A stretch of 16,154 bases of DNA, from assembly GCA_022448765.1 (NCBI GenBank), contig JAKUTI010000033.1, forward strand, positions 1-16,154, written 5' to 3'. Position numbers and translations under genes: made by a program. Below, piece by piece: positions 1 to 8,118 of the stretch (position 1 is its first letter; the number at the start of each line of letters is the position of its first letter). The notes beneath the pieces were generated by a model. It worked only from the letters and a program-made list of their open reading frames with translations, did no database searches and was not told where the DNA came from. This DNA comes from Pseudomonadales bacterium (GTDB taxonomy: Bacteria > Pseudomonadota > Gammaproteobacteria > Pseudomonadales > Azotimanducaceae).

Positions 1-2
1 AC

Positions 3-1022
3 GATTGGTCCGTTACCGGCGGTTTACGTTGGAACAGCGACGAAAAGCACGCGGTACGGGTTTCCCGCTATTTGGGCAATTTCGCGCCAATCAGGAAGAA
101 TTTCACGAACCTATCATTTGACGAAGAGATCGACGAGAGCTCCGTTATATGGACGTTTAACACAAGGTACGCGGCTTCAGACGACGTGATGCTCTACTTT
201 ACGGCATCCTCGGGATACAAGGCCCCGGGGATCAATGCTCGTCCAATCCGCGCGAGTGATCCCGTCCCCGTTACGTTTGGCGCGGAGAATTCAGAGAATA
301 TCGAGATCGGTGCGAAAACGCTGTTGGCCGACGGTAGGCTGCAGCTGAATCTCGCCGCCTTTCGTATGACGATGGAGGATATGCAGCAGGTGGCAGCCAA
401 TCCCGCCGGGTTGGGTGTGCATGTACAAAATGCGGGGGAGCTTATACAGCAAGGCCTAGAACTTGAAGCACAGGCGCGCCCAACCGATTGGTTGGACATT
501 CGCGCGTCAGCGGCGTACCTGGATTCGGAATGGAACGACTTCCCGGGTGGTACCTGCGCGAAAAACGGAGGCGCGCCTGCCAGCACGCACCCATCGTTCC
601 CCAGCTCTTGCGACTTCAAGGGTCTTCCATCTGACGATTCCCCGGAATGGAAGGCGTCTATTAGCGCTGAGATGACGTTCCCGGTTGATTCGGTGGGAAT
701 TCCGCTGGAGTTTTTCGACGATCGACCGATGGAATTCATTGGTCGCGTCGAGTATCAGTACGTCGGCGACTACTATCACATGCCTAGCCTGGATTCGACC
801 AGCTTTCAAGAGAGCTACACCCTCCTGAACGCTCGGGTGGGATTTGCCGATATCGATGGTCGTTGGCAGGTGACCTTATGGGGCAAAAACCTCAGTGACG
901 AGAGTTATTTTTCCTACATCAAGGAAACGACAGCCGCTGGTTTCACGGGCACTCAGGGTGCGTACGAGGCATTCCCAATGCCACCTAGGACTTTCGGACT
1001 TACCGTTCAGGGGTATTTTTAG
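3..1022 (+). CDS. TonB-dependent outer-membrane receptor, C-terminal part (5' end outside window)
   Basis: The reading frame is open from base 3, so the gene starts before the window; only about 340 residues of the beta-barrel remain and the plug domain is not visible. The remaining part alternates short aromatic-rich strands with loops, as in SGYKAPGIN and ENSENIEIGAKT, which are typical of the last strands of these receptors. It has the late-barrel pattern WQVTLWGKNLSDESY and ends in a terminal aromatic (VQGYF), the outer-membrane insertion signal. Such receptors take up siderophores, glycans or other bulky compounds using TonB energy; the ligand cannot be read from this part. A sulfatase gene follows after 67 bases on the same strand, so a sulfated or otherwise large organic ligand is possible (inference). 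An in-frame TTG at 72 is not the true start, because coding sequence continues upstream of it. Confidence 0.93.
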   Translation, partial: DWSVTGGLRWNSDEKHAVRVSRYLGNFAPIRKNFTNLSFDEEIDESSVIWTFNTRYAASDDVMLYFTASSGYKAPGINARPIRASDPVPVTFGAENSENIEIGAKTLLADGRLQLNLAAFRMTMEDMQQVAANPAGLGVHVQNAGELIQQGLELEAQARPTDWLDIRASAAYLDSEWNDFPGGTCAKNGGAPASTHPSFPSSCDFKGLPSDDSPEWKASISAEMTFPVDSVGIPLEFFDDRPMEFIGRVEYQYVGDYYHMPSLDSTSFQESYTLLNARVGFADIDGRWQVTLWGKNLSDESYFSYIKETTAAGFTGTQGAYEAFPMPPRTFGLTVQGYF

Positions 1023-1089
1023 TCGGGGGCGGTTTGACACGAACGGGAATCAACGGATTCACGTTTGAACTAGGGCAGGTCACTCTGCG

Positions 1090-2832
1090 GTGAGGGTTAC
1101 CGTGGCACTGCTGCGCTGCGTACTCTTGCTGGGGCTTCTAGTGGTGGTCGGCAGCTGCGGATCACCCGACAAGCCGATGGCGCCTCTGTTTACCGGAGCC
1201 AATCCCCTTGCGGGCACCGATCTGTCGCAGGCACCGAACATTCTGCTGATCGTTGCCGACGATATGGGCTACACCGATGTCGGTGCCTTTGGCGGCGAAA
1301 TCCCGACGCCCAACATTGATGCCCTGGCGGCGCAGGGTGTGTCATTCACCAACTTTCATGTCTCCACGGTGTGCGCGCCGACACGGGCCATGCTGTTGAC
1401 CGGCGTCGACAACCACCGTTCCGGGATGGGCACCATGGGTATCCCGTTGCCGGAGCAGCGCGACCAACCGGGCTACTCAAACCGCCTCAACGATCAGGTC
1501 GTCAGTATCGGACGACTGCTTGGCGACGCCGGTTACCACACGTATATGGCGGGCAAATGGCACTTGGGCAGCAACGAACGTCAGCGCCCCGCCGACCGCG
1601 GATTCCAGCGCAGCTTTGCCCTGCTGGAAGCCACGGCGTCCCATTACGCCAGTGGCCCACCCTACATCGGCACTTACTTCCTTGATCATGAAGAGGTCGA
1701 GCTACCTGACGATTTCTATTCGACCGATTACTACACCGACAAGCTTATTGAGTTCATCGGCGAACCAACAGCCGACGAGCAGCCGTTTTTCGCCTATGCG
1801 GCCTACACCGCGCCCCATGCACCATTGCACGCGTCACCCGAGGGTATCGCCAGGCATCAGCCAACCTATCGTCAAGGCTGGGATATCTTGCGCCGACAAC
1901 GTTTTGATCAACTCAAAGCCCGCGGCCTCATCAACAAGGATCTGGAATACCCGCCGCGCGCCGAGGGCGTGCCGGCCTGGGACAGCCTGCCGCCCGCTCA
2001 GCAGCGGACAGAAGCCAGAAAGATGGCGGTGTATGCGGCCATGATCGACAACATGGACGTTAACATCGGTCGCCTGCTGCAGCACCTGCGCGTGACCAAC
2101 CGCCTCGACAACACTCTGGTTCTGTTCATGTCCGATAACGGCCCGGATGCCAGCGACATAGCGAGTTCCGGCGCTTGGTGGCTGCCCAAAGCTCTGATGA
2201 GCTTGGCCGATAAAAGTTATCAGGCGATGGGCACGGCAGACTCCTATGTCTCCTATGGTTTGCCCTGGGCCAACATGGGCAGTACGCATCTGGCGGGCCA
2301 CAAGGGAACGGGCACCGAAGGCGGTATCCGTGCACCCCTGATCGTTTCATGGCCACAGCGCTATGCCGGCGCCCGCATCAGCCACACCTTGACCACTGTC
2401 GTCGACATTGTGCCGACCCTGTTGAACGTGGCCGGCGTCGAGCATCCAGGCGATCGCTATCGCGGTCGCCCGATCGAAGTGCCAGATGGCGGTTCGCTGC
2501 TGCCACTGCTGCAGGGCTCAGGACAAGAGGTTGCCCGCACCGCCGCTGCCGTAGGCTACGAACTGTACGGCGGTCGTGCCCTGTTCATGGGCGACTGGAA
2601 ACTGCTGGCGCAGCGCCCACGGCACGGTACCGGCGAATGGGAGCTCTATAACCTGGCCAACGATCCGTCCGAACGCGACGACCTGGCCGCGCAGATGCCC
2701 AAACGACTGGCGGCAATGGAAAATGCGTTTCAGGATTACGTCAATCGCAACGGCGTCATCATGTTGCCGCGAGGCGAGGAGGCCCAACGCCCCTCGATCT
2801 GGGGCATCATCAAGGCGATGTGGGCGTCCTGA
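1090..2832 (+). CDS. Type I sulfatase (arylsulfatase A-like), lipoprotein
   Basis: A 580-residue sulfatase of the alkaline-phosphatase superfamily, predicted to hydrolyse sulfate esters outside the cytoplasm. The GTG start is followed by a hydrophobic stretch and a lipobox ending at Cys23 (VVGSC), so it is probably lipid-anchored. The metal-binding pair Asp57-Asp58 lies in ILLIVADDMG. The signature CAPTRAMLLTG carries Cys95, the residue converted to formylglycine in active enzymes. GKWHLG (155-160), APHAPLHA (about 241-248) and SDNG (348-351) are further conserved catalytic or metal sites. No key residue appears missing, and the length fits the family. The substrate is unknown. The gene lies 67 bases after the receptor and may be co-transcribed with it. 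Its codons are richer in G+C than those of the central operons (a hand count of 1381-1440 gives 65%). The start is supported by an AGGG-containing purine stretch about 10 bases upstream. Confidence 0.93.
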   Translation: MRVTVALLRCVLLLGLLVVVGSCGSPDKPMAPLFTGANPLAGTDLSQAPNILLIVADDMGYTDVGAFGGEIPTPNIDALAAQGVSFTNFHVSTVCAPTRAMLLTGVDNHRSGMGTMGIPLPEQRDQPGYSNRLNDQVVSIGRLLGDAGYHTYMAGKWHLGSNERQRPADRGFQRSFALLEATASHYASGPPYIGTYFLDHEEVELPDDFYSTDYYTDKLIEFIGEPTADEQPFFAYAAYTAPHAPLHASPEGIARHQPTYRQGWDILRRQRFDQLKARGLINKDLEYPPRAEGVPAWDSLPPAQQRTEARKMAVYAAMIDNMDVNIGRLLQHLRVTNRLDNTLVLFMSDNGPDASDIASSGAWWLPKALMSLADKSYQAMGTADSYVSYGLPWANMGSTHLAGHKGTGTEGGIRAPLIVSWPQRYAGARISHTLTTVVDIVPTLLNVAGVEHPGDRYRGRPIEVPDGGSLLPLLQGSGQEVARTAAAVGYELYGGRALFMGDWKLLAQRPRHGTGEWELYNLANDPSERDDLAAQMPKRLAAMENAFQDYVNRNGVIMLPRGEEAQRPSIWGIIKAMWAS

Positions 2833-2834
2833 GT

Positions 2835-2850
2835 TTTTGCCACGGCAAAA
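2835..2850. repeat. Inverted repeat TTTTGC-CACG-GCAAAA
   Basis: Six-base arms with a four-base loop begin two bases after the sulfatase stop codon. The same arms meet without a loop at 3039-3048 (TTTTGCAAAA). It could be a weak transcription stop or part of a regulator site, as it directly abuts the GACCGGTC palindrome. No T-run follows the stem on either strand, so a classical intrinsic terminator is not supported. Confidence 0.35.
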
Positions 2851-2859
2851 CCGACCGGT
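2850..2859. promoter_or_regulatory. Possible TetR-type operator, copy 3 (ACCGACCGGT)
   Basis: The site has perfect four-base arms, ACCG and CGGT, around a central AC. It matches the sites at 6700-6709 and 12900-12909 in seven consecutive bases (GACCGGT) plus the leading A. It sits just after the sulfatase stop and far from any obvious promoter, so its function is less clear than that of the other two. Confidence 0.35.
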
Positions 2860-3161
2860 CCGTCATGACTGAGGTCCATAGCGGAACTGACGATACGAAC
2901 TGATTGTGCGGATTCGAGCACATGACAATGCCGCGTGCACCGCGCGCTAGGCCCTGTTAACGCATGCACGATATTGAGAACTGCCCGTGACCGTGTGTCG
3001 TCTTTTACGTCCCGCAAACCAGTGGAGATTTCGTGTTGTTTTGCAAAATGTATTCGCGCGAGCGCGGAGAGATCAAACAATATCAATGTCGCGACGGCGG
3101 CTACTGCATGATTGATCCGAGCTTACGCTTTTCGGTGGGTTGCGCCGCGGACTTGCGTTTT

Positions 3162-3743
3162 TTAGCCACGTGCCAATTGCCCTTCAAGCACTGAATAGGC
3201 GCGTTTCGTGCAGCGTTCAACCACACCGTTGGGACCGTCCAAATAGGCCGCCATCATCGCTTCCCGAAGTAAGACAAACAACTGCTCAGCGACATATTCG
3301 CTGTCGCGCAGGTCGGCTTCGCCCGCAAGCGTCAAGTACATGGTTTTGATACTGGCGTAATACTCGCGTTTAACTTCATGAACGGGGTGGAGATGGTCCG
3401 CGAGTTCAATGATTGCGTTGGCGACCAAACAGCCACGATAACGTTTCGACGTAAACCACGTGCCCAGCACGTCGAACGAAGAGAGAAGTCGATCCATGGG
3501 GGTCAAAGGCATCTTATAGAGTTGTCGTTTATACCAATCGACCCATTCACGCGATCGGTTCTCAAGGTAAGCAATCACTAGAGCTTCTTTTGAATCAAAG
3601 TGGCTGTACAGGGTCATCTTTGCGACCCCCGCATCGGCAATGATCCGGCTGATTCCCACGTTGTTTATTCCATGTTCATAGAAAAGATCCGAAGCAACTT
3701 CCAAGATGTGATCATGGATGAATTGCGATTTATGTCGTCCCAC
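3162..3743 (-). CDS. TetR-family transcriptional regulator
   Basis: A 193-residue TetR/AcrR-type repressor of normal family length. The N-terminal DNA-binding domain shows the helix-turn-helix pattern: ILEVASDLFYEHGINNVGISRIIADAGVAKM followed by TLYSHFDSKEAL, at about residues 13-55. The C-terminal part carries RGCLVANAIIEL, a pattern common in the ligand-binding domain of this family, and would sense a small molecule, probably a pathway substrate or product (inference). The GTG start is chosen because GAGGAG lies six bases upstream. The gene follows the FG-GAP gene on the same strand after 69 bases with no clear terminator, so it may be the last gene of the transporter operon. If that operon is controlled by the site at 6700-6709, this would give negative feedback. 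No GACCGGT site lies directly in front of this gene. Confidence 0.92.
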   Translation of the reverse strand: MGRHKSQFIHDHILEVASDLFYEHGINNVGISRIIADAGVAKMTLYSHFDSKEALVIAYLENRSREWVDWYKRQLYKMPLTPMDRLLSSFDVLGTWFTSKRYRGCLVANAIIELADHLHPVHEVKREYYASIKTMYLTLAGEADLRDSEYVAEQLFVLLREAMMAAYLDGPNGVVERCTKRAYSVLEGQLARG

Positions 3744-3749
3744 AGGCGG

Positions 3750-3755
3750 CTCCTC
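3750..3755 (-). promoter_or_regulatory. Ribosome binding site of the TetR gene
   Basis: GAGGAG on the minus strand, six bases before the GTG codon at 3741-3743. It decides the start, because no ATG in a suitable position competes with it. Confidence 0.75.
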
Positions 3756-3812
3756 GGATCGATCAACGGACGTGGATGGACCGCAGAGATGTTAGTGGAT
3801 ACAGGGGTCTTG

Positions 3813-5327
3813 TCAACGAAGCGCTCCTCCCAGTGACTGGGTCGATAAGCTAGCCGGTGGTAAAGGCAGCTGCCGGCTTTCTGCAGGCCTTGCGGGAAAA
3901 AAGACCTTCCTTGGAGCGCTTGATCTACGTTGTTCCAACCAGAATACGCCGTCGTACTCGCCCGAGTTGCCCCGGGTGCCGATCAGATCGATGTCTCCAT
4001 CTCCGTCCATATCGTGGGCACTAAATTCGTCGTACATGCCTCGTACTCGTCGAGATATATCGTGCCGCTTCCAGAGCTTCTTGGGGTCGTTGGGATTCTC
4101 GAACCAGGCCAGCCTTCCGACCGGGCTTGATGGTGTCACATGGCTCCCGTCAACGTTTCTTGGAAGCCCACTGTACCCGCCGTTGAAGAGATCAAGATCT
4201 CCGTCGCCGTCAATGTCGGTCAGCAATAAGCCGGTTGAACGATCGGGATGGATATCGCCAATCAGATGAATTTGCCATGCGTCGTCCAGTGAAGACGGTT
4301 GCTCCAACCAAACGTTTTGCGAGGTGGATTCCTGCAGCACAATGTCTAGGCGTTGATCGTGATTGAGGTCAGCGAATTCCAAATTCATGCCGGTTAATCG
4401 CCTGGGACCCCGTGACCAGGCGTGATTTCTCCCGCTGACGTCTATTGGTCTCTCGGTGAACTTAAAGGCGTTCTCGTGAGTCCCTTTGTTTTCATACCAA
4501 AAAAGACGGGCTTCATAACGACTGCCACCGACCAAATCGAAATCCCCGTCGCCGTCTAGATCGACGGGTTTTGAGTTCATGGGTACCGGCATTTTGGTGA
4601 CGACGTTCTCTTTCCAGTTGAAAGACTCCAGAGGTTCACCCGCTATGTTGAATATCGAGATTGCTCTTGGCGGAAAGTTTGTCGGGATCGGAGCGCCCTC
4701 GGGTTGTTGTTCCCCCTTATTGGGTGCAATCACCTCCATGCGTTGGTCGCCATTAAGATCCTCCGAGTAGCCGCGAATCCAGGAGCCCCTGTTGGCCGTG
4801 ACTTCGGGGATGACTCTCGGCCAGTGGCATTGCCGAACGTCATTTTCGCCGGGATTCTGAAAATAAATGATGTGTTCTAGCTCGGCGGCGACAATTATGT
4901 CGAGTGACCCGTCCCGGTTTAGATCGGCTAGGCTGATGTCTTCGGGGGCGGCGACTTCTGCCCCTTCGCCTAAAGTACACGCTATCCAAGTGTCTGGGTC
5001 TGAAGTGCCAAAAGCTATTCGAACATGATTGGAGTCTTCGTGAACCGAGACAATGTCCAGATAGCTGTCGTTGTCTATTCGACCCACCTTCAAACCATCT
5101 GCCCCGCGAAGCGGGATACCGCTAATCGCTTCGTCGTCAATACGATGCTCTTTCCAAGAGATGTACAGACCCGACGTTGTCGGACGGGAGAGGCTTTCAG
5201 CGACTGGGCGAGGTAACGCGTTTGCACCGTTCAATTCGTTGGCTAGTACTTGATCGGGCATCCCAGCGATAAAGGTCAATAACCAAAGACCCGCCAGCGC
5301 TTTGCCTCTGGCGTAGTTCAACCTCAT
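3813..5327 (-). CDS. Secreted FG-GAP/VCBS-repeat protein (probable seven-bladed beta-propeller)
   Basis: A 504-residue exported protein. Residues 1-29 form a signal peptide (basic start, GLWLLTFIAG core, likely cut after VLA). It carries about seven repeats of the FG-GAP/VCBS type, each with a calcium-loop-like acidic motif: near residues 84-91, 135-143 (DLNRDGSLD), 190-194, 256-264 (DLDGDGDFD), 320-328, 371-379 (DIDGDGDLD) and 439-447 (DMDGDGDID). Seven repeats fit one propeller, probably stabilised by calcium, in the periplasm or outside the cell. No catalytic domain is visible, so binding or scaffolding is more likely than catalysis; the ligand is unknown. Its ATG overlaps the stop of the MFS gene (ATGA, 5324-5327), with a TAGGGA stretch just before the ATG, so the two are probably translationally coupled. 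A propeller coupled to an inner-membrane carrier is an uncommon pairing and suggests a shared substrate. Confidence 0.85.
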   Translation of the reverse strand: MRLNYARGKALAGLWLLTFIAGMPDQVLANELNGANALPRPVAESLSRPTTSGLYISWKEHRIDDEAISGIPLRGADGLKVGRIDNDSYLDIVSVHEDSNHVRIAFGTSDPDTWIACTLGEGAEVAAPEDISLADLNRDGSLDIIVAAELEHIIYFQNPGENDVRQCHWPRVIPEVTANRGSWIRGYSEDLNGDQRMEVIAPNKGEQQPEGAPIPTNFPPRAISIFNIAGEPLESFNWKENVVTKMPVPMNSKPVDLDGDGDFDLVGGSRYEARLFWYENKGTHENAFKFTERPIDVSGRNHAWSRGPRRLTGMNLEFADLNHDQRLDIVLQESTSQNVWLEQPSSLDDAWQIHLIGDIHPDRSTGLLLTDIDGDGDLDLFNGGYSGLPRNVDGSHVTPSSPVGRLAWFENPNDPKKLWKRHDISRRVRGMYDEFSAHDMDGDGDIDLIGTRGNSGEYDGVFWLEQRRSSAPRKVFFPARPAESRQLPLPPASLSTQSLGGALR

Positions 5328-6628
5328 AGGTCCCTAATAGCCTCAAGACGCTGTTGGTCCTTCCCGAATCGTCTGGCGGCGAGGTAAAACGGTATAACCG
5401 AGAAAGTGCCGATAAAGACTGACACGAGAAGGCCCATGGTAAGGCTGTGCAAGTCGCCAATCCAACCGGTCACCAAGGGTCCTAAACCCACGCCGAATAC
5501 GTTGAAACAAAAGAGAGCAAACCCCACGCTGGTTGCACTGATTTGTGGTGGTGCGAGATCTTGAACCACCGTGAATACTGGACCAAACATGGTCATGGAA
5601 ATGGCCATGGTGAGCGCTAGTGGAGGGTAAAACAGCCAGGGCTGAGTGTTGGGATCCGCGAAGAGATAGATGCACCCGAGCGGAGCCACGAACAGAAAAG
5701 CGATCGAGGCGAAGTAAAGTCGCCCGCCCTCTTTACGGGCCTCCCACCAATCCCCCACGTAACCCCCCACGAGGCTTCCCAGAACGCCTCCCACGATAAC
5801 CATCATGCCCATTCTGGTGGTTGCCTGCTGAAGGTCAAAGCCTCTTTCAGCTTGCATCCAGAGTACGAGGAAGTTCATGGCATTTTGAAAGTAGACGGCA
5901 ATACATCCGCCGATCAATGTCAGGGAGAAGCTTGGAATTTCTTTGATCGTCCGTAGCAGAAGCTTTATCGATGCCCATGTCGTGAGGTTTTCCTGGTCGC
6001 CGTTTAGTTCGAGTTGTTGGTCGCGGATCGCTCTTCGAGGTGGATCTCGCAATAACAAGGTGGGTATCACCAAGAAAAGGCCGAGTAGGCCGAGCACGTA
6101 AAAGCACCCGCGCCATCCGATGATGGGTTCAAAAAGGGCCGTGACAAATAAGCTCGCGGCAAACCCTATCGGAGAGCCGGCGTAATAGATTCCTGCCGCT
6201 CGCGATCTTTTTTCTGGTGGCAGAGCGTCGTTTAACATGGACAATGCGGCGGGCGTGAGTGTTGCCTCCCCGACGCCGACCAACATCCTGGCCACAACCA
6301 TGTGTCCGAACCGCTGGGCGGCACCTGAAACCGCGGTCAATAAACTCCAGACAGTGAGGCCTATGGCGATGAGGCGGGGTCGATTCCACCGATCCGCCAC
6401 CGTGCCGAGCAGAACGCCCATGAAGGTGTAGAAAACAATAAACGCGTACCCGAATAGCAAACCAAATTCGGCGTGCCCTATGTCCAGCGCTTGTTCTATT
6501 TGGTACGCGAGGCTAGCGACAAGTTGGCGATCTACGAAATTTAGGATGTTCAGAAGCAAAAGAAAGTAGATTAGGTACTTCGAGCGTCGATCTCCCGGCG
6601 GTTTGTCTTGCACGGTGGGGCTAGTCAT
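5324..6628 (-). CDS. MFS transporter, Spinster-like
   Basis: A 434-residue inner-membrane carrier with about twelve hydrophobic segments, the usual size for the major facilitator superfamily. LNFVDRQL (residues 29-36) at the end of the first helix region and GTVADRWNRPR (75-85, loop 2-3 motif A) are typical. GVGEATLTPAALSMLNDALPPEKRSRA, in the fourth and fifth helix region, resembles the Spinster-like group often found beside catabolic genes for aromatic or lipid-like compounds. It would import a pathway substrate or export an intermediate; the direction cannot be read from sequence. It is the first gene of the leftward operon, divergent from the Rieske dioxygenase genes with 197 bases between the start codons. 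The stop overlaps the FG-GAP start. AGGAAG lies about 12 bases upstream of the ATG. Confidence 0.92.
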   Translation of the reverse strand: MTSPTVQDKPPGDRRSKYLIYFLLLLNILNFVDRQLVASLAYQIEQALDIGHAEFGLLFGYAFIVFYTFMGVLLGTVADRWNRPRLIAIGLTVWSLLTAVSGAAQRFGHMVVARMLVGVGEATLTPAALSMLNDALPPEKRSRAAGIYYAGSPIGFAASLFVTALFEPIIGWRGCFYVLGLLGLFLVIPTLLLRDPPRRAIRDQQLELNGDQENLTTWASIKLLLRTIKEIPSFSLTLIGGCIAVYFQNAMNFLVLWMQAERGFDLQQATTRMGMMVIVGGVLGSLVGGYVGDWWEARKEGGRLYFASIAFLFVAPLGCIYLFADPNTQPWLFYPPLALTMAISMTMFGPVFTVVQDLAPPQISATSVGFALFCFNVFGVGLGPLVTGWIGDLHSLTMGLLVSVFIGTFSVIPFYLAARRFGKDQQRLEAIRDL

Positions 6629-6668
6629 CTGACGGGCGTACTTCCTGATTCTTTGGGGTCGTCGCTAC

Positions 6669-6697
6669 TTGACCCAACATCTGAATCTACCTATCGT
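6669..6697 (+). promoter_or_regulatory. Predicted promoter of the Rieske dioxygenase operon
   Basis: TTGACC (6669-6674) and TATCGT (6692-6697) are separated by 17 bases, a fair sigma-70 match with a weak -10 box. The candidate operator at 6700-6710 would cover the start of transcription. This leaves a leader of about 120 bases before the ATG. Confidence 0.45.
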
Positions 6698-6712
6698 GTA
6701 CTGACCGGTCTA
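6684..6712 (-). promoter_or_regulatory. Predicted promoter of the MFS/FG-GAP/TetR operon
   Basis: On the minus strand TAGACC (6707-6712) and TAGATT (6684-6689) are 17 bases apart, each matching four of six consensus bases. The -35 box overlaps the GACCGGTC palindrome, so one bound repressor could shut both divergent operons. Confidence 0.35.
6700..6710. promoter_or_regulatory. Candidate TetR-type operator, copy 1 (ACTGACCGGTC)
   Basis: It contains the eight-base palindrome GACCGGTC (6703-6710) in the divergent MFS/Rieske promoter region. It shares A-N-Y-GACCGGT with the site at 12900-12909. It lies three bases after the predicted Rieske -10 box and overlaps the predicted MFS -35 box. The local TetR protein is the likely binder (inference). 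Confidence 0.55.
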
Positions 6713-6825
6713 CTAAATGCAAGGGCTGATTTTATCCACGCCGATTCGTTGGATGCACTTTCGAAAAAGAGAGTGTCCGATTACTCTATCAGCCGTCGGA
6801 CGTCCAGAAAAACTGGGGGAGAACG

Positions 6826-8115
6826 ATGAACATCGAAGAGCTTATTAGCGAGAACTATACGTCAGTAAGCCGTCAAGCGTTCGTGGATCACGAGATTTTT
6901 CAGCTCGAACAGGAACACATCTTCAAGAAATGCTGGTTATTCCTTGGCCACGTTTCCCAGATCAAGAACCCCGGAGATTTTTTCACCAGCTACATGGGTG
7001 AGGAACCCGTGATCGTGACGCGTGATCACGAGAATCACATTAACGTTTTTGTTAACAGTTGCCGGCATCGAGGGATGAGGGTGTGCCGTGCAGATCGTGG
7101 CAATGCGCGTAATTTTTCTTGTTCATATCACGCATGGACCTACGACCTGACAGGAAAATTGTTGGGAGTCCCGAAGCAAAAAGAGGGCTACTACGAAGAG
7201 CTGGATGTAAGTCAGCGCGGATTGGTCAGTGCCGCCAAGGTCGACGTGTACAAAGGGTTGATCTTTGCGACTTTTGATCCGGGTGCGGTGAGCTTGGTGG
7301 ATTATCTCGGGAACATGGGCTGGTACATGGATCTCGTTCTTGATCGACACGAGGGCGGAACGGAACTCGTCACGGGTATTCACAAGTGGAGGGTCAAGAC
7401 GAACTGGAAACTGCCCTGTGACAACAACGCTGGGGATTGGTACCACGTGGGCGTCGCGCACGGGTCCATCGCAAGACTAAATGGCGTCCCCAACTTATTT
7501 GCTGAGAACGAGAATCGCTTAGGCGTTTCCGCCGAATATGGACACACCCTCTGTGCCATGTACCATCCCGAGGGAAAACACGCAGTCTCGCCGCCGCATC
7601 ACCCCAAAGAAATGGCAGAGTGGCAGAATGAGGTTTGGAGTAATGCCCATACTCGGTTGGGTACGACTCGCTCCCGACTCGAATTTGTTGCGGGCAACGT
7701 TTTTCCGAACTTCAGCTGGATTCCGGGGTCATTCTCGATAAGGCAGTACCACCCGCGCGGCATCGATGAAGTAGAGATTTGGTCCTATTGTCTCGTTGAT
7801 GCGGATGCGCCAAGGATCGTGAAGGACCAAATGCGGCGGCACTATACGGATACTTTTGGACCGTCGGGCTTATTGGAGCAGGACGACGGCGAGAATTGGC
7901 ACGGATGCTTTGAGACGGCCGGTAACCCCGTGATCCAAAAAATCCCATTCAGCTATGAAATGGGGCATGGGCACGAGTGGAAAGACGAGAACCTAAAAGC
8001 CAAAGATGTTGCGAAGGCGACTTCAGAAGTCTATCAGCGAAGTTTTTATCGCCGGTGGTACGAGCAGCTTACTGCCGAGACCGACGAAGTAGAGCTCATT
8101 GCTCGAGGTGCGTAA
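6826..8115 (+). CDS. Rieske non-heme iron aromatic ring-hydroxylating dioxygenase, alpha subunit
   Basis: A 429-residue catalytic subunit that, with the beta subunit, adds O2 to an aromatic ring, usually giving a cis-dihydrodiol. The Rieske 2Fe-2S ligands are Cys79-x-His81 (CRHRG) and Cys99-x2-His102 (CSYHAW). The mononuclear iron site is DWYHVGVAH, giving Asp204 (bridging), His207 and His212. FGPSGLLEQDDGENW (344-358) supplies the third ligand, Asp353 or Asp354, as in naphthalene- and biphenyl-type enzymes. The spacing follows the naphthalene dioxygenase layout closely, so the enzyme should be intact. The ATG is preceded by GGGGGAG. The beta subunit starts three bases after the stop. No ferredoxin or reductase gene is in the window, so electron donors must be encoded elsewhere. 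The substrate is not readable, but the downstream extradiol enzyme suggests a two-ring or substituted aromatic compound (inference). Confidence 0.95.
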   Translation: MNIEELISENYTSVSRQAFVDHEIFQLEQEHIFKKCWLFLGHVSQIKNPGDFFTSYMGEEPVIVTRDHENHINVFVNSCRHRGMRVCRADRGNARNFSCSYHAWTYDLTGKLLGVPKQKEGYYEELDVSQRGLVSAAKVDVYKGLIFATFDPGAVSLVDYLGNMGWYMDLVLDRHEGGTELVTGIHKWRVKTNWKLPCDNNAGDWYHVGVAHGSIARLNGVPNLFAENENRLGVSAEYGHTLCAMYHPEGKHAVSPPHHPKEMAEWQNEVWSNAHTRLGTTRSRLEFVAGNVFPNFSWIPGSFSIRQYHPRGIDEVEIWSYCLVDADAPRIVKDQMRRHYTDTFGPSGLLEQDDGENWHGCFETAGNPVIQKIPFSYEMGHGHEWKDENLKAKDVAKATSEVYQRSFYRRWYEQLTAETDEVELIARGA

Positions 8116-8118
8116 TCA

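Larger units (their letters stand above)
2833..3161. other. Gene-free spacer between sulfatase and tetR-like gene
   Basis: This stretch of 329 bases lies between the convergent sulfatase (plus) and TetR (minus) genes. I recognise no protein in it. The minus-strand frame from 3086 runs into the sulfatase and resembles no family I know. A 48-codon plus-strand frame beginning at 3048 ends inside the TetR gene. The stretch holds a GACCGGTC palindrome at 2853-2860 and two TTTTGC/GCAAAA inverted repeats (2835-2850 and 3039-3048). There is no convincing intrinsic terminator with a T-run in the right orientation for either gene. Confidence 0.6.

Noticed and set aside
2736..3086. Minus-strand open frame of 116 codons overlapping the sulfatase end
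   Set aside because: It overlaps a well-supported gene by about 97 bases, shows no recognisable domain or ribosome binding site, and its composition looks like chance coding on the reverse strand.
5465..5471. GACCGGT on the minus strand inside the MFS gene
   Set aside because: It lies mid-gene with no promoter nearby and lacks the leading A[AC][CT] shared by the three intergenic sites, so chance is the simplest explanation.
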